A DNA stretch of 64,000 nucleotides from an uncultured Lachnospiraceae bacterium (GTDB taxonomy: Bacteria > Bacillota > Clostridia > Lachnospirales > Lachnospiraceae), in contig CAIFEV010000002.1 of assembly GCA_903789615.1 (NCBI GenBank), positions 346,973 through 410,972 on the forward strand. Reading direction: 5' to 3'. Both the position numbers and the translations under genes were made by a program. Numbering within the stretch: the stretch's first letter is position 1; each line of letters begins with the position of its first letter. Shown here piece after piece: positions 9,139-17,689 of the stretch. The notes under the pieces are model-generated. The model had not been told where the DNA came from and did not search any database. It saw nothing but the letters and a program-made list of their open reading frames with translations.

Positions 9139-10830
9139 TCAATTCTGCATGTATTTGTCATAAGCTTTCTGCATCATCTGAATGGCTTTTTCAATTCCAA
9201 AGTCCTTCAGCTGCTGCTGATAGCTGTCCCACTCATCCAGCGAAGTATTGCCGGAGATAAACTGGGCTTCCATCTCGCTCACGAGAGTATTCACCTGTCC
9301 CATGATCTGCGAGTACTCTTCCTGGTCCTCGGCCGCAACAGATGTAGGCGGGAAGAAATGTTCGCCCATATCTGTTTTCATCGATGTCTTCAGCGCCTTC
9401 TTCTGGTTATCCTGAGAATAATACTGTTCAATATACCCCTCTTCCTGAACGCAGGTACCGGAGGTCGAGGCTCTGGTATATCCGGCGAGAATTACTGAGA
9501 CAGACTTTCCATCCGGATTATTGAGCACGAAATCCGTGTATGTCGGCTTTCCGTCAACCATCTCATATGTCTTTCCCTCAATGCCGTAGTTGTTGACCAG
9601 ATCGCCCTCTTCTGAGAACATCCAGTCCAGAAGCCATGCTGCCGCCTCCTTGTTCTTGCAGTCTGTTGAAATGGCTGCAGAAGTTCCGGACTGGTCATAA
9701 AGGTTGTTCATCTTGGAGAACTTTGCATTCTTTCCCTTTGTCGATGTCACCGGAACAGCACACTGAATATTGTCCGACGTAAAATCCGGATCCTGTTCCT
9801 GCATGATTTTGCTGTAGTCACCCATGCCCTGGCCGAACGGCGCATAAACAACAGCGGACTTTCCGGTCGTGAAATATGTCTGGTTGGATTTTTTGTCGGC
9901 GACAAGGTAGTCGTTGTCAATCAGACCTTCTGTGTACATCTTGTTCAGCCATGTGATGAGATCCTTGCGGCTGTCCTCGATCAGGCCATTCTTCACCACG
10001 CCGTTTTCAACGTAAAAATCACCCCAGTTGTCAAATCCCGGCGACCATACATCCTTCATCCACTCTTTGCGCGTGGTGAAGGGCACATCAAAACCGGCGT
10101 CTTTATATGCCTTAAGTACAGTTTCCCACTCATCAGGAGTTTCCGGTGCATCGAGTCCGAGCTGTTTCAGAACATCGGCTCTGTAGATAAATCCGGAACT
10201 GAACTGGGTTTCATTCGGCGTTTTTGTACCGCGCAGGAACGGGAAGCAGTAATGCTCACCGTCTGAAGTTTTGATCATCTTGTCAATATCCGGGTGATCC
10301 GACAAGAGTTTTGACAGATTCGGCGTTCCGCCCTTCTTCATGATGTCATCGATGCTGACAATGACGCCGTCGTCAATAGCCGCTCCGGCACCTCCGGAAT
10401 ATTTTGTCCACGTATACTCAATGATATCCGGATAATCTCCCGATGCCGTCATCACGGCAAAATCCTCATCTTCATGCCCCTGTGTCGGATGCTGGAATTC
10501 AATATGAATTCCCGTCTGCTCCTCAACGTACTGTGCCCACGGGGTATCGCCGAGGTTCTGATACTCTGCCGAAACATTGCCGTTTAATTTGGTCCACCAT
10601 GTCAGCGTAGTACCGGCATATGGCTTGTCATTTGCTGCAGCCGTGCTCTGCGCTGCACCTGAACTTCCCGCAGCAGTTGTCTTTGCTGCAGCCGTTGTGC
10701 CGCTTGATGATGCACCGGCAGATGTATTGCCGGAACTTCCCTCCCCGCACCCTGTCAGCAGTGCGCCTGCGCACACAGCCGCCAGAGCAGCCGATGCAGC
10801 CCGTTTCAGCGTTTTCTCACATTTTGTCAT
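9139..10830 (-). CDS. Extracellular solute-binding lipoprotein (LplA type)
   Basis: A family-1 sugar-binding protein with a lipoprotein signal: a basic start, a hydrophobic stretch, and LLTGC at about residues 24-28, so Cys28 would be lipidated. A Ser/Thr/Ala-rich linker to about residue 65 precedes the ligand domain, which includes TWWTKLNGNVSAEYQNLGDTPWAQY. It should capture an oligosaccharide for the LplB/LplC permeases encoded further down the operon. Start choice: ATG at 10830 lies 12 bases after GGAGG, whereas an in-frame TTG at 10836 lies 6 bases after it, so TTG initiation is possible. Unusually, the lyase and isomerase genes separate it from its permeases. Confidence 0.92.
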   Translation of the reverse strand: MTKCEKTLKRAASAALAAVCAGALLTGCGEGSSGNTSAGASSSGTTAAAKTTAAGSSGAAQSTAAANDKPYAGTTLTWWTKLNGNVSAEYQNLGDTPWAQYVEEQTGIHIEFQHPTQGHEDEDFAVMTASGDYPDIIEYTWTKYSGGAGAAIDDGVIVSIDDIMKKGGTPNLSKLLSDHPDIDKMIKTSDGEHYCFPFLRGTKTPNETQFSSGFIYRADVLKQLGLDAPETPDEWETVLKAYKDAGFDVPFTTRKEWMKDVWSPGFDNWGDFYVENGVVKNGLIEDSRKDLITWLNKMYTEGLIDNDYLVADKKSNQTYFTTGKSAVVYAPFGQGMGDYSKIMQEQDPDFTSDNIQCAVPVTSTKGKNAKFSKMNNLYDQSGTSAAISTDCKNKEAAAWLLDWMFSEEGDLVNNYGIEGKTYEMVDGKPTYTDFVLNNPDGKSVSVILAGYTRASTSGTCVQEEGYIEQYYSQDNQKKALKTSMKTDMGEHFFPPTSVAAEDQEEYSQIMGQVNTLVSEMEAQFISGNTSLDEWDSYQQQLKDFGIEKAIQMMQKAYDKYMQN

Positions 10831-10852
10831 ACACAAATCTCTCCTCCTTGTT

Positions 10853-12022
10853 CTATTTTCCCCAGCTGTCCGTTACCTCCGAAGGCATCAGCTGGTTTTC
10901 GTAACACGTTTGAAAAATTTCTTTGAACCGCTTCACTTCATGGAACGTCTCTCCATCTTCCGTGACAACATCCACTTCTTTTTCCGGAATGTCTGTCACC
11001 GGAAGGTCTGCAAGTGCCTCAACAGCCTGGAGATGCGGTATGGCACACTGTACTGTGCAGACCGGCCTCCCGTGTTCTCTTACTGCACGAATGGCATCAT
11101 AAAATTTCTGCAGTCTCGCTCCTTTTTCAACTGCTCCGTAATTCACAAGATTTCCGTCATTTTTTTGTAAGACATACTCATTCACCGGGCCTTCTCCAAA
11201 ATCATGGCCGTAATACACCGTGCCTTTCTCAAATGTATACCGGGCTTCCGGTCCGATTTTCTTCTCCCGGCAGGGATGTCCTGTATAGTAAAATATCGGA
11301 ACCCCGGATCTGCTCACAGCTTTCACAGCCGCAATATCGAAGTTTTCCACACCGGGATTTCCACGATATACTTCCCCCGTAACACACTTCAGCTCCGCCG
11401 CCTCGTCAAAGGCATCTCCCAGCAGAAACGTCATAATCTGAAACTGGTGTGCACAGGCATTATTAAACGGACTGTCATTAACCGCGCAGCCATTTACGGA
11501 AATTTTCCCGGCCCAACCGTTACGGCGATAATATTTCTCTCCCCGCCGGCAGGCGTGAAGACACTTCATGGAAACGGCTCTTCCAAGCCGTCCTGTGAGG
11601 ATATCCCGCTTCAGAGCCTGCACATCACGGCTGTAGTCCAGCTGGTATCCGACTGATATGAATTTTCCGTATTGTTTCTCGTCTTCCTGCAGTTTTCTGG
11701 CACCTTCCACAGAAGTACAGACCGGTTTTTCCGTAAGTACACTGGAACCGTGCCGGATACAGCAGCGGATCTGTTCAAAATGCAGATGAATCGGTGTTGC
11801 GATAACAGCCAGATCTGCTTCATGCTCTTTATAAAAATCTTCGACAGACTTATAAACAGGTATCGACTGTTCCCGGATGATCGGATACAGTTCTTCAATC
11901 CCCTCTTTCACTTCTACAATTCCGGAAATTCTGACTCCTTCCGGACGAGCTTCGCTGATTTCGTTGATGTAATTGGCTCCATACCCGCATACACCGACCA
12001 GCAGTACCCGCACGATGTCCAT
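10853..12022 (-). CDS. Gfo/Idh/MocA family oxidoreductase (operon head)
   Basis: A 389-residue enzyme with the Rossmann motif VGVCGYGANYINEI near residues 8-21 and the EKP motif in VLTEKPVC. CAHQFQIMTFL in the C-terminal domain falls where the catalytic His region is expected. It is the first gene of the uronan-type operon; the solute-binding protein follows 22 bases later. AGGAGG lies 8 bases upstream of the start. The sequence is only distantly like the second oxidoreductase at 5122-6243, so the two probably catalyse different steps. The stretch upstream (12023-12283) carries two operator-like repeats and no gene. Confidence 0.9.
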   Translation of the reverse strand: MDIVRVLLVGVCGYGANYINEISEARPEGVRISGIVEVKEGIEELYPIIREQSIPVYKSVEDFYKEHEADLAVIATPIHLHFEQIRCCIRHGSSVLTEKPVCTSVEGARKLQEDEKQYGKFISVGYQLDYSRDVQALKRDILTGRLGRAVSMKCLHACRRGEKYYRRNGWAGKISVNGCAVNDSPFNNACAHQFQIMTFLLGDAFDEAAELKCVTGEVYRGNPGVENFDIAAVKAVSRSGVPIFYYTGHPCREKKIGPEARYTFEKGTVYYGHDFGEGPVNEYVLQKNDGNLVNYGAVEKGARLQKFYDAIRAVREHGRPVCTVQCAIPHLQAVEALADLPVTDIPEKEVDVVTEDGETFHEVKRFKEIFQTCYENQLMPSEVTDSWGK

Positions 12023-12135
12023 AGTAAAAACCTCCTGATGCCGGAAGCTTTTTCATCTGCCTTCCGGCTGTTTGTTCATCACGAATTGGATAATGAGAAA
12101 ATACACCAGAAATTTTTCGCCGTAAATTGACAAGA

Positions 12136-12153
12136 ATTGACACCGGTGTCAAT
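12136..12153. promoter_or_regulatory. Perfect 18-bp palindrome, LacI-type operator candidate
   Basis: ATTGACACCGGTGTCAAT is fully self-complementary, with the central CG of many LacI/GalR-family operators. It lies about 113 bases upstream of the first gene of the operon. It contains a TTGACA hexamer on both strands, so a bound protein could mask a -35. No convincing -10 was found at the right distance. No LacI-family gene is present in the window. Confidence 0.6.
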
Positions 12154-12248
12154 AATTTCACCCCGAATTCCCCTTTCAGGGGACATTCCGGATTCACGGG
12201 CCGGCGCTTAAGACAACAGTCAGTCCGATATCTCGAAGCTGATAAGGA

Positions 12249-12264
12249 TTGACATGTACGTCAA
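12249..12264. promoter_or_regulatory. Second operator-like inverted repeat
   Basis: TTGACATGTACGTCAA shares the outer arms TTGAC/GTCAA and the 16-base overall length with the core of the perfect palindrome at 12136-12153, but its centre differs. The two site centres are about 112 bases apart. It could be an auxiliary operator. It also lies just past the transketolase terminator, within the same 318-base gene-free stretch. Confidence 0.4.
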
Positions 12265-12283
12265 GAATAAGATCGCCCTATTG

Positions 12284-12311
12284 AAAAAGCCGCCCGGGAA
12301 CCCGGGCGGCT
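12284..12311 (-). terminator. Rho-independent terminator of the tkt transcript
   Basis: An 11-base-pair perfect stem (AGCCGCCCGGG / CCCGGGCGGCT) with a two-base loop is followed in the minus direction by TTTTT. It lies 30 bases after the transketolase stop and separates that operon from the uronan-type operon. Confidence 0.92.
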
Positions 12312-12340
12312 CAACACAAATCTGTTGTGGTATGTATTTT

Positions 12341-14320
12341 TTACAGCTCCTCCGCCGTCTTCACGACATTGTCCACCGTGAAGCCGAAATGCTCGAAGAG
12401 CTTGTTCTGCGGCGCCGACATGCCGAAGGTCTTCATGCCGATAACGGCGCCGTCAAGGCCGGTGTAGCGCTCCCAGCCAAAGCATGTGGCCGCCTCGATG
12501 GCAACTCTCCTGCGGACAGCCTTCGGAAGAACGGACTCCCGATACTCTTCGGACTGTTCCTCGAACACCTGCGTGCAGGGCATGGACACCACACGGGTTC
12601 TGTGGCCGTCTGCCGTGAGCTTTTCCCGTGCCTGGAGTGCAAGGCCGACTTCCGATCCCGTTGCGATCAGAATAATGTCCGGCGTGCCTTCGCAGTCCTT
12701 CAGAACGTATCCGCCCTTCATAGCACCGGAAGCATCCCCTTCCTGGGAGAGGGCCTGTCGGGTCAGCACGAGAGCTGTCGGTGTATTCTTCGAGGAAAGC
12801 GCCATGTACCAGGCCGCCTCGGTCTCGATGCGCGAGCACGGGCGGTATACACGGAAGTTCGGAATCGAGCGCAGCATGGCGAGCTGCTCGACCGGCTCGT
12901 GTGTCGGTCCGTCTTCACCGACGCCGATGGAATCATGCGTCAGCACATAAATCTGCGGAATCCGCATCAGTGCGGCAAGCCGCATCATCGGCTTCATATA
13001 GTCGCAGAAAACAAAGAATGTGCCGATATATGTGCGCAGGCCGCCGTGCAGCAGCATGCCGTTTGCGATGGCTCCCATCGCCATCTCGCGCACGCCGAAG
13101 TGCAGATTGCGGCCCTCCGGGGCCGTGGCGGAAAAGAACGGCTCTCCCTTCATATCGGTCTTGGTCGACGGAGCGAGGTCCGCGGAACCGCCGAACAGAT
13201 TCGGGATCCGGTCCTTCATGTACTGAATGACGGCACCGGAAGACGCGCGGCTTGCCTCCGGCTTCTCTGCCGGCGCGAAAAACCGGTCATCATCCGCCAG
13301 GGCCTTGACGGCTTCATCGGAGTGGAACGCATCCCACTTTGCCGCAAGCTCCGGGAATGCCGCGCGGTATTCTTCAAACATCCGCTTCCAGGCATCCTCA
13401 TCCGCCCGCTTTGCCTCCGCGATGGAAGCGCAGTGATCATACACCTCCTGAGGCACGTAAAACGGCTCTTTACTGGGCCATTTCAGGAAGTCCTTCATCT
13501 CCAGAATGTTGTCCTCACCCAGCGGTGCCCCGTGGGCAGCTGCGGTTCCCTGCTTGGCCGGGCAGCCGTACCCGATCTGCGTGTGGATGATCAGGAAATA
13601 CGGAGCGCTGTCATCTTCCGCTGCCGTCTGAATGGCCTTTCCGATCGCCTCCAGATCGTTTCCGTCCCCGACGGTGAGCGTCTTGAAGCCGAACGCCTGC
13701 ACCCGCTTTTCCACATCCTCGGTAAAGGCAAGATCCGTTCCGCCCTCGATGGAGATGTGATTGCGGTCATACAGGACCGTGAGCTTGCTAAGATTCCACG
13801 TGCCGGCAAGAGAGAGAGCCTCGGAGGAAATGCCCTCCATAAGATCTCCGTCTCCGCACTCCACATATGTCCTGTGATCCACAACCGGATAGCCGGGGCG
13901 GTTGAAGATCGCCGCCAGATGCTTCTCGGCAGCTGCCATACCGACAGCCATGCCGATACCGGCACCGAGCGGTCCCGTCGTGGCCTCCACACCGGCCGTG
14001 TGGCCGTACTCCGGATGGCCCGGCGTTTTGCTCCCGAACTGTCTGAACTGCATCAGATCCCCGCGGGTGAGCCCGTATCCGAACAGATGCAGCAGAGAGT
14101 ACAACAACATCGATCCGTGGCCGCCGGAAAGAATAAAACGGTCCCGGTTATCCCAGGCAGGGTCCTGGCTGTTGAAGCGCATGTGATGCGCCCACAGCTC
14201 GTAGCAGGCCGGTGCCATGCCAAGCGGCAGCCCCGGATGACCTGACTTCGCCTTTTCAATCGCGTCCGCCGAAAGCACACGGATCGCATTTACCGACATC
14301 CAGTCAATCTCGTTGTTCAT
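12341..14320 (-). CDS. tkt: Transketolase
   Basis: A 659-residue thiamine-diphosphate enzyme moving two-carbon units between ketose and aldose phosphates in the non-oxidative pentose phosphate pathway. Visible landmarks are AKSGHPGLPLGMAP near the N-terminus, GHGSMLLYSLLHLFGY, and the ThDP/metal motif GDGDLMEGISSEALSLAGTWNLSKLTVLYDRN around 155-185. The central pyrimidine domain carries FGVREMAMGAIANGM, with the catalytic Glu, and HDSIGVGEDGPTHEPVEQLA. Length is normal for a bacterial full-length transketolase. AGAGG precedes the ATG. It follows the GGDEF-type gene by 10 bases and is probably cotranscribed with it. Confidence 0.97.
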   Translation of the reverse strand: MNNEIDWMSVNAIRVLSADAIEKAKSGHPGLPLGMAPACYELWAHHMRFNSQDPAWDNRDRFILSGGHGSMLLYSLLHLFGYGLTRGDLMQFRQFGSKTPGHPEYGHTAGVEATTGPLGAGIGMAVGMAAAEKHLAAIFNRPGYPVVDHRTYVECGDGDLMEGISSEALSLAGTWNLSKLTVLYDRNHISIEGGTDLAFTEDVEKRVQAFGFKTLTVGDGNDLEAIGKAIQTAAEDDSAPYFLIIHTQIGYGCPAKQGTAAAHGAPLGEDNILEMKDFLKWPSKEPFYVPQEVYDHCASIAEAKRADEDAWKRMFEEYRAAFPELAAKWDAFHSDEAVKALADDDRFFAPAEKPEASRASSGAVIQYMKDRIPNLFGGSADLAPSTKTDMKGEPFFSATAPEGRNLHFGVREMAMGAIANGMLLHGGLRTYIGTFFVFCDYMKPMMRLAALMRIPQIYVLTHDSIGVGEDGPTHEPVEQLAMLRSIPNFRVYRPCSRIETEAAWYMALSSKNTPTALVLTRQALSQEGDASGAMKGGYVLKDCEGTPDIILIATGSEVGLALQAREKLTADGHRTRVVSMPCTQVFEEQSEEYRESVLPKAVRRRVAIEAATCFGWERYTGLDGAVIGMKTFGMSAPQNKLFEHFGFTVDNVVKTAEEL

Positions 14321-14330
14321 CTTTTTCCTC

Positions 14331-15644
14331 TCATTTCAGTTGATTTTCAACGGCTTCCCGCACCATGCGGCCCTGACGGCACCACTTCGAGCGGATCTCC
14401 AGAGGAACGCTCCCGTTCATGGAAAGCGATTCTTCGACCCGGTTCACAAGCGCCTTAAAAGACACCTTGTCGATCCCAGGCAGGATCACGAGAAAATTTC
14501 CGCCGTCCACCCGGTAGATGGATTCGGTCGGGAAGTACATCCGCAGGAACTCGGCGCAGTGCACAATGCAGGCATCACCGGCCTTAAGTCCCTTCTCCCG
14601 GTTGATCTTCCCCAGGCCGTCGATATCGCCCTGGACCACACCGGCGCAGGTATTGCTTTTCTCCAGTTTCTCCAGAATCTCCGGCAGCGACTGACGGTTT
14701 TTCAGGGACGTCAGCGGGTCATGACGAGACATAAAGAAAAGCTTCTTCCGCATATTTTCCGCCTTTACGGCCGCCGCAACCGTCGCTGCGACAAGGCGCA
14801 GCAAATTTTTCGAGCGCTCCGCCTTTTCCGCGTCAAAATTGACGGCGGCCAGGAAACCCATCAGGCGGTTGCTGTCATACAGCGGCACGGCGATGTAGCT
14901 GTGCACGTCCAGGCTATTCAGAATCCGCCTCTCCTGCGGGTGGAGGGAGACGTTCTCATCGAGACTGCTGACCATGATCAGGCCTTCCCGGGTCATCGGC
15001 ACAAACATGCCTGCGAAGGACTGCATCGGCAGTTTCTCGCTGATTCCCAGAGGCTTGACTTCCCGCTTCGCTTTTTCAAACGAGATCCACACCGTCTGTG
15101 AGTCCGTCTCGATGAGCAGGCAGCGGTCAGCCTCCAGCCGCCCGATCAGGATGGAAAATACCGCCTCCATCGCCTCCCGGATGTGCAGGCTGCCGCTCAT
15201 GAGCTTCGAGCAGGTGAGGCTTAAATTCACCGTGCTCAGGCTGTCGTCATCGTCCTCATCTCCGTCTCCTGCCGTCCCGCCGTTCTCCGTCATCTGAAAG
15301 ATAACCAGACAGCGTCCCGACTCGTCCGCCTGCTGAAGCCGCACTTCAAACCACTGCCCGTCGTTTCCGTACCGGATCACGCGGTGCAGCTGTGTTCCCA
15401 GAAAAGCCGCATCATAAAAATCTTTCTGCCAGTCCGCCTGCATGGACCGCATCAGCGGCTGCATCGATCCTCCCGCCGGAATCACCGAAAATCCGAATAC
15501 TTCCATCATACTGCGGCACTCCGGGCTGATATAGTCCACAATCAGATCGGAAGCCCGTCCGGCCTTCCCCGGTATGACTTTCAGCAGCATATAGGCTGTA
15601 TTCTTCAGTTTGTCCGGCGTCATTTCATCTGATATCGGCCACAT
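14331..15644 (-). CDS. GAF-GGDEF-like signalling protein with degenerate GGDEF motif
   Basis: A 437-residue cytoplasmic protein. The N-terminal part looks PAS-like (to ~115), a GAF-like sensor domain spans roughly 145-295 (ADRCLLIETDSQTVWISFEKA ... SYIAVPLYDSNRLMGFLAAV), and a GGDEF-fold domain covers about 305-410 (DPLTSLKNRQSLPEIL, DIDGLGKINREKGLKAGDACI). The catalytic signature is DGGNF at about 380-384 instead of GGDEF, so cyclic-di-GMP synthesis is unlikely; it may bind a nucleotide or act as a regulator. Its stop lies 10 bases before tkt, an unexpected pairing with central metabolism. Start ATG at 15644 has only a weak GGGGGCGA ribosome site. Confidence 0.85.
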   Translation of the reverse strand: MWPISDEMTPDKLKNTAYMLLKVIPGKAGRASDLIVDYISPECRSMMEVFGFSVIPAGGSMQPLMRSMQADWQKDFYDAAFLGTQLHRVIRYGNDGQWFEVRLQQADESGRCLVIFQMTENGGTAGDGDEDDDDSLSTVNLSLTCSKLMSGSLHIREAMEAVFSILIGRLEADRCLLIETDSQTVWISFEKAKREVKPLGISEKLPMQSFAGMFVPMTREGLIMVSSLDENVSLHPQERRILNSLDVHSYIAVPLYDSNRLMGFLAAVNFDAEKAERSKNLLRLVAATVAAAVKAENMRKKLFFMSRHDPLTSLKNRQSLPEILEKLEKSNTCAGVVQGDIDGLGKINREKGLKAGDACIVHCAEFLRMYFPTESIYRVDGGNFLVILPGIDKVSFKALVNRVEESLSMNGSVPLEIRSKWCRQGRMVREAVENQLK

Positions 15645-15703
15645 AAAAAGTCGCCCCCGTTTCTAATATCCGATGAATCCGATGGCTGGACCGCCCGCAC
15701 GCT

Positions 15704-16012
15704 TCAGGCAAGCATCTCGTCGATCCGGGATCTTTGCACAAGCCCTACCGACTGTTTTACCGCCGCGCCGTTCTTGAACACGATGAGCGTCGGAATCGAG
15801 GAAACCCCGTACTGTTCAGCCAGACTCGGATTTTCATCCACATCAACCTTGACAACCTTGATATCGCTTCTCTCTTCGGCAAGTGCTGCCACCGTCGGCG
15901 CCAGCATCCTGCACGGTCCACACCACGTAGCCCAGAAGTCTACCAGAACCGGCTTGTCCGACTCCAGAACCTCTGTCTTGAAATTTTCTTCTGTTCCGAT
16001 GATTTCTGCCAT
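15704..16012 (-). CDS. trxA: Thioredoxin
   Basis: A 102-residue thioredoxin with the active site WCGPC (Cys31 and Cys34) in VLVDFWATWCGPCRML. The conserved cis-proline appears in GVSSIPTLIVFKNG. It reduces protein disulfides in the cytoplasm. The start at 16012 is preceded by AAGGAGAG; an upstream in-frame Met at 16096 would fall inside the -35 of the promoter described here and adds non-homologous sequence. It appears to be a single-gene transcription unit. Confidence 0.96.
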   Translation of the reverse strand: MAEIIGTEENFKTEVLESDKPVLVDFWATWCGPCRMLAPTVAALAEERSDIKVVKVDVDENPSLAEQYGVSSIPTLIVFKNGAAVKQSVGLVQRSRIDEMLA

Positions 16013-16067
16013 GTCACTCTCCTTTTGTTCTGTATATGTAAAAAACGGTTTAATCGTATTTGCCCTT

Positions 16068-16096
16068 AGAATATCGAAAATGTCCCGAAAATTCAA
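16068..16096 (-). promoter_or_regulatory. Promoter of trxA
   Basis: Minus-strand TTGAAT (16091-16096), a 17-base spacer and TATTCT (16068-16073) lie about 56 bases upstream of the thioredoxin start. Spacing and hexamers fit a sigma-A type promoter. Confidence 0.7.
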
Positions 16097-16109
16097 CCGC
16101 CATCCCGGC

Positions 16110-17627
16110 TCAACTGTCCTGAATCGTCTCCCCGGCCAGCACCTGTCCGATCAGCGACTTTGCCTGCGCCACGCTGTCCCAGTCCGGCTGCATCACGTAA
16201 TTCGGGGTCGGCAGGGAATACGACGGCTGTTCGTCATTGTACCCGCTGACCGCGTATCTTGAGACGTGCCAGCCCGCGCCCGAATCCAGCTGCTCCCGAA
16301 CGAATGTATTCAGGTCATCCGGGGACATGTTGGTCCTGAACATCCCCGAGAGCGATTCCAGAATCGCGCTGTAATGCGTCAGGATCGTCGTGCCGCTCGT
16401 CAGCTTCCCGATGACCGCCTCGATCACAAGCATCTGGTTGCGCCCGCGCTCATTGTCGCCGGCCGCCAGTGCGTGCCGCTCTCTGGCAAATGCAAGCGCC
16501 TGCGCACCGTCAAAGTGATTCATCCCCTGCACCACGTGCGTTGCGCCGCCGTCCGTGTCCGTCGTAAACTCGTTGGGCGAATTGACATCCACGCCGCCCA
16601 CCGCGTCGATGAGTGTCTCAAATCCGGTGAAGTTGATCTGCGCGTAGTACGGAATCGAAATCCCGTACAGGTCAGCGAGCCCCCGCATCGAATTGCCGAC
16701 GCCGTTCAGTCCCAGATGCGTCAGCTTGTCGAGAGCACCGCCGCCCGCCGGGTTCGGAATGTAGTAGTCTCTCGGCGTGTTCACCAGCAGAATCTCATGT
16801 GTATCCGGGTTCACAACCGCCAGAATGTTTACATCCGACCGGCTCGACTCCGGGAGTCCCGCATCCCGCGTATCCGACCCGCTCAGATACATGACAAATG
16901 CACTCCCGGCCGCTCCCGCCTCCGGTTCCGGCACTTCGGTGATCGCCGTCTGGGCATCCGTGTCGTCTGCCGGATCAATCGTGTACTCCCGCAGAAGCCG
17001 CATTCTGGAAGAATAGTCGGTGTAACCGTCCACATCCTCCAGAAGCGAGAGATAGGACTCCTTCACCACGATGGACCGCACATCCCCGTTGTACAGCAGA
17101 TCCGCCAGGTCTGTCATGGAATCTGTCTCCGTGAGCTGTATTCCGCTTCCCGCCTCGGCCTCAAACTGCGTAAGCGCCGCGTTTACAGCGCCCCGTCCGA
17201 GCTGCGTGAGAACGCCCGCCGGATCCGGTGCGATGTCCGCTGCCGACGCTGCCGCATCATCCCTTCTCACGTAAACGCCGACCTTCGTTCCGGCAGGTTC
17301 GGTCTGAACATTTGTGGTTGTCTCAACGGTGCTCTGAAGTCTGCCCGCCACATCCGCCGCATACAGCGATCCGCCGGCAAGCGCCGCGCACAGCACGCAT
17401 GCCAGAATCCGGCGCAGCTGTCTCAGATGGTTTCTGTGCCTGCCTTTCTTAAAAAGAAGAAAAGCACACAGGATGAGGAGAAGTGCCGCCGCCGCACCGA
17501 TTGCGATCAGAATTTTCTGCGGCAGCATGCCAAGCCGCACAAACCGGTACACGCCGTACCCGACCGCCGCGAGTGTTATAAGGAATACGACTGCCGCGAT
17601 GCGGCGCCAGATTCTGTTGCGTATCAT
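16110..17627 (-). CDS. LytR-CpsA-Psr (LCP) family cell-wall glycopolymer ligase
   Basis: A 505-residue membrane-anchored protein. Hydrophobic segments lie near residues 8-28, 37-58 and 73-92, then an extracellular region. The LCP domain occupies the second half: NILAVVNPDTHEILLVNTPRDYYI with the conserved Arg-Asp, LTHLGLNGVGNSMRGLADLYGI, FTGFETLIDAVGGVDV and QALAFARERHALAAGDNERGRNQ with the conserved arginines. LCP proteins attach polyprenyl-linked glycopolymers to peptidoglycan. The accessory domain between membrane and LCP parts is typical of Clostridial members. Alone on its transcript, it may serve the exopolysaccharide operon at 34.5-39.4 kb. Confidence 0.93.
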   Translation of the reverse strand: MIRNRIWRRIAAVVFLITLAAVGYGVYRFVRLGMLPQKILIAIGAAAALLLILCAFLLFKKGRHRNHLRQLRRILACVLCAALAGGSLYAADVAGRLQSTVETTTNVQTEPAGTKVGVYVRRDDAAASAADIAPDPAGVLTQLGRGAVNAALTQFEAEAGSGIQLTETDSMTDLADLLYNGDVRSIVVKESYLSLLEDVDGYTDYSSRMRLLREYTIDPADDTDAQTAITEVPEPEAGAAGSAFVMYLSGSDTRDAGLPESSRSDVNILAVVNPDTHEILLVNTPRDYYIPNPAGGGALDKLTHLGLNGVGNSMRGLADLYGISIPYYAQINFTGFETLIDAVGGVDVNSPNEFTTDTDGGATHVVQGMNHFDGAQALAFARERHALAAGDNERGRNQMLVIEAVIGKLTSGTTILTHYSAILESLSGMFRTNMSPDDLNTFVREQLDSGAGWHVSRYAVSGYNDEQPSYSLPTPNYVMQPDWDSVAQAKSLIGQVLAGETIQDS

Positions 17628-17660
17628 ATTTTCTTTCCCCTGTTTTATTTTGCTTCGTTT

Positions 17661-17689
17661 AGTGTATACCCGGATCTTTCATAATTCAA
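17661..17689 (-). promoter_or_regulatory. Promoter of the LCP gene
   Basis: Minus-strand TTGAAT (17684-17689), 17-base spacer and TACACT (17661-17666). It overlaps the last codon of the FliB-like gene and lies about 35 bases before the LCP start. Confidence 0.6.

Noticed and set aside
12254..14245. 663-codon open frame on the plus strand
   Set aside because: It lies exactly antisense to transketolase. Its composition (Arg/His/Gly-rich) is what GC-rich antisense frames give, and it has no ribosome site.
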